64,000 nt of DNA, from contig JAFAFR010000038.1 in assembly GCA_023423405.1 (NCBI GenBank), positions 121,557 to 185,556 of the forward strand, given 5' to 3'. The DNA is from Bacteroidota bacterium. GTDB taxonomy: Bacteria; Bacteroidota; Bacteroidia; Chitinophagales; Chitinophagaceae. The stretch's first letter is position 1. The number at the start of each line of letters is the position of its first letter. A model generated the notes under the pieces. That model saw only the letters and a program-made list of their open reading frames with translations. It ran no database searches and had not been told where the DNA came from. Of the stretch, positions 60,397-64,000 are shown piece by piece. Position numbers and translations under genes: made by a program.

Positions 60397-60400
60397 CCTG

Positions 60401-60408
60401 CAAAACTA
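60401..60408 (-). promoter_or_regulatory. -7 promoter element TAGTTTTG of bioA (leaderless geometry)
   Basis: Exact TAnnTTTG on the minus strand, then CAGG and the ATG at 60396. I see no BirA-type long palindrome around it. Confidence 0.65.
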
Positions 60409-60495
60409 ACAATTTAACGCCCCGCCTGACCATTGGCAATTTTTTAACGAGGGTGCAACGGGCAGGCGGCCTATCTTGTCACCTTTTACAGGAAT

Positions 60496-61068
60496 ATGAC
60501 CCATGAACAGCAACTGGTGCGGGATTGCCTGAAAGGGAAACCGGCGGCGCAAAAAATGCTCTATGAGCAATTTGCTGCGCAGATGCTGGGTGTTTGCTAT
60601 CGTTATACGAAATCCGTTGTGGATGCCGAAGATGTGTTGCAGGAGGGCTTCGTGAAGGTGTTCCATTACCTGTCCCAGTTCAGGGGCGAGGGCGATCTGG
60701 GCGCCTGGATCAGGCGCATCATGGTAACCACCGCCATCAACTACCTGAAAAAGAACAGCAGGTACCAGTACGATCTTTCCTACAGCAACGAAGAAAAAGC
60801 ATTTATGCACCCGGTATCGCCCGATAACCCCGAGTGGAGCCTGGATGCCAAGGAACTGAGCGACATGATCCGGCAATTGCCGCCGGGGTATCAGACCATT
60901 TTTAACCTGCATGCAGTAGAAGGCTACACGCATGTGGAGATCAGTTCCATGTTGGGAATTCATGAGGGAACTTCCCGTTCGCAATATGCCCGAGCCCGCA
61001 GCCTGCTGATCACCTGGCTGCAAACTGAATCCGAAACCGCAAAATTATCTCACTATGCCCGATCATGA
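60496..61068 (+). CDS. ECF-type RNA polymerase sigma factor (second copy)
   Basis: 190 residues. Region 2 with YTKSVVDAEDVLQEGFVKVFHYLSQFRGEGDLGAWIRRIMVTTAINYL and region 4 with QLPPGYQTIFNLHAVEGYTHVEISSMLGIHEGTSRSQYARARSLLITWL identify an ECF sigma. The coding end overlaps the next gene by 14 bases, so the downstream membrane protein is probably its regulator. bioA is divergent, separated by 99 bases. Confidence 0.92.
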   Translation: MTHEQQLVRDCLKGKPAAQKMLYEQFAAQMLGVCYRYTKSVVDAEDVLQEGFVKVFHYLSQFRGEGDLGAWIRRIMVTTAINYLKKNSRYQYDLSYSNEEKAFMHPVSPDNPEWSLDAKELSDMIRQLPPGYQTIFNLHAVEGYTHVEISSMLGIHEGTSRSQYARARSLLITWLQTESETAKLSHYARS

Positions 61069-62602
61069 TTTTGAAAAAGCCATTGGGGAAAGGGCCCGGG
61101 AACTCCGGCTCCAACCTTCGCCTGCCGTTTGGGAAGGCGTGGCTGCTCAACTCCGGGAAAAACGCCGCCGGAGAGGGATCGCCTGGTTTTACCTCGCGGC
61201 TGCGGTAATTGGCATTACCGCCGGCTGCTGGTGGTTGCTGCAACCGGGCAATTTGTCCACGCAGCACAGCGGGCAGGAACAGCTTTCTGCTCATGCGAAA
61301 CTGCATCCTTCCACCGCAACGCAGCCTGCCGGCAACGGCGGGGATGCAGCAGCCCGTAACCTGCCGGCGCCTCCGGATGAACCCGCATCCACGACTTCCC
61401 ACCCAGCCGGCTCAACTGAAGCCCATCCGGGTACGGCTGCGCAGCAGCCGGAAAGCGCACCCGGCCTTACCGGTAACTCCACCGGTACGGAACTACGCCA
61501 CCCCACCGGCCCGGAAGGGCTGACCGAAACTGCAAGCGCAACCGCGACTGCATCCGCCGCGACGGCCGGCACGGTGAAAGGCCGCCGGGTCAACCACCAT
61601 CCGCCTCGCGTAGCCACCGGTGCCGCCACTAATACCACCGCCGGTGCAACCCAAACAAATGCCGCCCGTAACATTTCCAATGAATCTTATACAACCGCCG
61701 ATGAACTGAATACTACACTTCCCCTGTCCCGTGAAATATACCCTTACCTCGGTTTTTATCCCGGTGCTGCACAATCTAACGGTGTGCAACCACCGCAAAA
61801 ACGAAAGGGCGACGCCAGCCTCGACGCGAAACTCCCGGCCACCAGGATCAGCCCGGAGAAAATCTCTTCCCGCTGGTCTTTTGCGCTGGACCTCGGCGCC
61901 GGGCGCAGCTCGCTGAACAGGGAGATTTTTGAGAACTACAAGACCTCCGCCATGGAATACCAGGCTAATGCCATGGTGCCCAACGGACTGGCAGTGATTC
62001 AGCGAACCCCTTCGGAAATAAAAGCCGGCACCTCTTTTATGGCAGGCCTCCAGGGTAGCCGTGCACTGAATAAGAAACTGCGTTTAGGCATCGGCGTTCA
62101 ATACAACTATTTCAGCACGCATATCAAAATGGGCAGGATCGTGGACAGTTCCCTGGCCCTCTATAATATTGGAGTGGACCGTGTTACGAGTGCCCTGGCC
62201 GCCGCGCCGAATCCCGGCCTGAAGGGCGAGGACTTCACTAACCGCTACCACTACCTGCAGGTGCCGCTGGAATTGTCGTGGAATATCGACCGCAACAAAC
62301 ACTGGTACTGGAACAACGCCCTGGTGGCGGGTTACCTTCTCTCCACCGATGCCCTGCAATACGACAGCGATGCCGGTGTGTACTACCCCGACGATAAAAG
62401 TTACCGGCGCTGGCAGTTCGGACTTTCCACGGCAGTATTGTATAAACTGAACCCCAAATCCTCCTGGCAATTGTCTGCCGGGCCTTCCGTCCAGTACCAG
62501 CTTACACCCATCGATTATTCGGGCGACCGCAGGCACCTCTTCGTGGCAGGCATCACCACGCGTATCCAGTTCTCTGCTCAGTCGCGCGGTGCTATGAAAT
62601 GA
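61055..62602 (+). CDS. Inner-membrane to outer-membrane-barrel fusion protein, probable sigma regulator
   Basis: 515 residues in four parts: a charged cytoplasmic segment (1-40: DHDFEKAIGERARELRLQPS), one transmembrane helix (about 42-62), a 200-residue low-complexity linker rich in Ala, Thr, Gly and Pro (about 65-265), and a C-terminal domain with amphipathic beta-strands (about 275-515: FALDLGAGRSSLN, RLGIGVQYNYFSTHIK, YHYLQVPLELSWNIDRN, WQLSAGPSVQYQL) of the outer-membrane-barrel type. If all parts fold as predicted, one chain would cross both membranes. It overlaps the sigma gene by 14 bases and the convergent queG by 25 bases. The barrel could instead be a periplasmic beta-domain. Confidence 0.78.
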   Translation: MPDHDFEKAIGERARELRLQPSPAVWEGVAAQLREKRRRRGIAWFYLAAAVIGITAGCWWLLQPGNLSTQHSGQEQLSAHAKLHPSTATQPAGNGGDAAARNLPAPPDEPASTTSHPAGSTEAHPGTAAQQPESAPGLTGNSTGTELRHPTGPEGLTETASATATASAATAGTVKGRRVNHHPPRVATGAATNTTAGATQTNAARNISNESYTTADELNTTLPLSREIYPYLGFYPGAAQSNGVQPPQKRKGDASLDAKLPATRISPEKISSRWSFALDLGAGRSSLNREIFENYKTSAMEYQANAMVPNGLAVIQRTPSEIKAGTSFMAGLQGSRALNKKLRLGIGVQYNYFSTHIKMGRIVDSSLALYNIGVDRVTSALAAAPNPGLKGEDFTNRYHYLQVPLELSWNIDRNKHWYWNNALVAGYLLSTDALQYDSDAGVYYPDDKSYRRWQFGLSTAVLYKLNPKSSWQLSAGPSVQYQLTPIDYSGDRRHLFVAGITTRIQFSAQSRGAMK

Positions 62603-63504
62603 AGATTGCGCAGCATGCCGGCATACTTCGTTCTTTTCAGCGGGGAATGCCGGAAGAGTTCGCGAAATTTTTCTTCACCCAGCGCTTCCCAGTCCGCCGG
62701 TTTCATTTCAAAAAGCGCATGGATGGGAGAGAAGGCGGGTTCCTCATTCGGGGTGGAAAAACGGTTCCAGGGACAAACATCCTGGCAGGTATCGCAGCCG
62801 AATGCCCAATTCTCAAATTTTCCTTTCTGTTCTTCGGGGATGAGTTGTTCCTTCAATTCGATGGTGAAATAGGAAATGCATTGGTTGCCTGCAATGGTGC
62901 CGTCGGGCAGGATGGCATTGGTGGGACAAGCATCGATGCAACGGGTGCAGGTGCCGCAGAAATCTTTCGCCAGCGGTAGGTCGGGCGTGAGCGCCAGGTC
63001 GGTGATCAGGGTGGCGATAAAGAAAAAAGAGCCGTTTTGTTTATTGATCAGGTTTCCGTTTTTACCGATCCATCCCAGTCCGCTTTCCCTGGCCCAGGCC
63101 CTTTCCAGCACCGGCGCCGAATCCACAAAGCCACGACCTGCTACCGGCCCTGCGATCTCACGGATGCGCTCCAGCAGGAGGTTCAGTTTTTGACGGATCA
63201 CCTCGTGGTAGTCGCGCCCATACGCGTATTTGGATATCCGGGGAAGGCCGGCGGGCTGGTGTTCGGCGGGAAAATAGTTGGTAAGCAGGGTGATCACCGA
63301 CCTGGCCCCTGGAACCAGTTTACCAGGGTCCACGCGCAGATCAAAGTGGTTGGCCATATAGTGCATGCTGCCGTGGTAGCCCTTGTTCAGCCAGGCCTCC
63401 AGACGGCGTTCGTCGGCCTCGAGTCTTTTGGATGCAGAAATTCCGCAATGCATAAAGCCCAGTTCAGCAGCCATCTGCCTGATCTTCCAACTTAGATTAT
63501 CCAT
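62578..63504 (-). CDS. queG: Epoxyqueuosine reductase QueG
   Basis: 308 residues from ATG 63504 (MDNLSWKIRQMAAELGFMHCG). The N-terminal part binds cobalamin (DSAPVLERAWARESGLGWIGKN), followed by two 4Fe-4S motifs, CGTCTRCIDACPTNAI and CDTCQDVCPWN. It makes queuosine in tRNA from epoxyqueuosine. The 18 residues of in-frame extension to 63558 are not needed. The C-terminus reads into the 3' end of the convergent barrel fusion gene. Confidence 0.95.
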   Translation of the reverse strand: MDNLSWKIRQMAAELGFMHCGISASKRLEADERRLEAWLNKGYHGSMHYMANHFDLRVDPGKLVPGARSVITLLTNYFPAEHQPAGLPRISKYAYGRDYHEVIRQKLNLLLERIREIAGPVAGRGFVDSAPVLERAWARESGLGWIGKNGNLINKQNGSFFFIATLITDLALTPDLPLAKDFCGTCTRCIDACPTNAILPDGTIAGNQCISYFTIELKEQLIPEEQKGKFENWAFGCDTCQDVCPWNRFSTPNEEPAFSPIHALFEMKPADWEALGEEKFRELFRHSPLKRTKYAGMLRNLHFIAPRD

Positions 63505-63681
63505 TACTGTTAACCTGGATTTGCACAATTCAAAAAAACTGCTATTTTTCGCAAACAAAACCTTACTTATGTACCTCTTACCAAACGTAGAAAAACCGGT
63601 TTCCTTATCAATTTACTGTGTTGCAATTTACAATTTGCAATCCTCTTCACAACAGTAAACATACCCTAAACCCATACACTC

Positions 63682-64000
63682 ATGAGCGTTGTTAAACCAA
63701 TTCTGGCTTGCCTGGCCCTGTGCCTGTTTTTGTCTGTCCAGGGGCAGGACAAAGCCCCTTTTAAATTCGGAAAAGTAAGTCCTGCTGATTTTAATGTGAA
63801 ACCGCCCGCCAACGATACCGGCGCACACGCCATCATCCTGGCCGATGTTGGCGACTCCCGCGTTGTGGCCAACAACAAGGGTGGCTTTAGTTATGAATTT
63901 GAGAGAAAGATGCGGGGTTATATTGTCGATATCAAAGGTGTAGATCTCGGTGAATTCAATATCGACTATTATATCGCCAGGGATGGTGGTAAAGAAGAAG
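63682..64000 (+). CDS. DUF3857/transglutaminase-family exported protein (partial, N-terminus only)
   Basis: An open frame of 106 codons from ATG 63682 that runs off the right edge. The signal peptide (ILACLALCLFLSVQGQ) is followed by FKFGKVSPADFNVKP and HAIILADVGDSRVVANNKGGFSYEFERKMRGYIVDIKG, the N-terminal pattern of Bacteroidota DUF3857 proteins, which usually carry a transglutaminase-like domain further on. That later part is outside the window. The intergenic 177 bases upstream contain no clear -7 box. Confidence 0.75.
   Translation, partial: MSVVKPILACLALCLFLSVQGQDKAPFKFGKVSPADFNVKPPANDTGAHAIILADVGDSRVVANNKGGFSYEFERKMRGYIVDIKGVDLGEFNIDYYIARDGGKEE

Noticed and set aside
60422..60469. Inverted CCGCCTG / CAGGCGG pair before the second sigma gene
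   Set aside because: Arms are only 7 bases and 34 bases apart in a GC-rich region; could be chance.
1..64000. tRNA, rRNA, insertion sequences, attachment sites, prophage
   Set aside because: I looked for cloverleaf-type segments, transposase motifs, integrases and phage structural genes and saw none in this window.

Overview
The window looks like ordinary chromosome from a member of the Bacteroidota, most likely a Chitinophagaceae-type soil or freshwater bacterium. Reasons: many start codons sit just downstream of the Bacteroidota -7 promoter element TAnnTTTG and lack a Shine-Dalgarno sequence; one protein ends in a type IX secretion (T9SS) sorting domain; there are many Bacteroidota families (DUF4197, DUF4421, DUF2911, DUF3592, DUF3857, repeat-fibre proteins starting with a QINYQG segment); and gcvP is a single fused gene. 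Base composition is close to 50% GC or slightly above, except for an AT-rich stretch near 23.05-23.17 kb. I saw no tRNA, rRNA, CRISPR array, insertion sequence or prophage.

Layout. 0-6.3 kb: CorC/HlyC-type CBS protein (cut by the left edge), PAP2 phosphatase, LtaS-like sulfatase-fold enzyme, phosphohexomutase, cysteine desulfurase. 6.3-9.8 kb: a minus-strand run of small membrane and exported proteins. 9.9-20.8 kb: housekeeping genes (mutS, TrmH-type methyltransferase, UbiA-type prenyltransferase, ruvX, def, rluD, lipB, a PLP deaminase, a nucleotidyltransferase). 20.8-22.9 kb: an ECF sigma factor followed by a fused anti-sigma-like/trypsin-like membrane protease, with a divergent small coiled-coil lipoprotein. 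22.9-28.5 kb: an apparent three-gene surface-fibre operon (T9SS-sorted protein, 1411-residue repeat protein, small Pro-rich exported protein) closed by a strong terminator. 28.5-33.6 kb: icd, two tandem Crp/Fnr-type regulators, an NRAMP-UspA fusion transporter and its DtxR-type repressor with a palindromic operator. 33.6-50 kb: lipoproteins, an alpha-glucan phosphorylase homologue without the PLP lysine, FKBP, MFS transporter, ABC-F protein, beta-lactamase-fold hydrolase, lactonase, J-domain protein, deacetylase and gcvP. 50-64 kb: cysteine-cluster protein, CPA2 antiporter, MFS, dNK, folK, sppA, ABC-2 permease, DUF2911, bioA, a second ECF sigma factor overlapping an inner-membrane/outer-membrane-barrel fusion protein, queG and a truncated DUF3857 protein.

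The most notable points are: (1) the fibre gene, whose repeat follows an exact rule of a linker (28 residues in the later blocks) plus n decapeptides with n between 2 and 9; (2) two ECF sigma genes each paired with an unusual membrane fusion partner; (3) a set of five genes with the identical geometry TAnnTTTG-N4-ATG, which predicts leaderless mRNAs; (4) a perfect 31-bp palindrome covering the promoter and start codon of an MFS gene; (5) a threonine where alpha-glucan phosphorylases carry the PLP lysine. All functions are assigned from sequence reading alone, with no database search.
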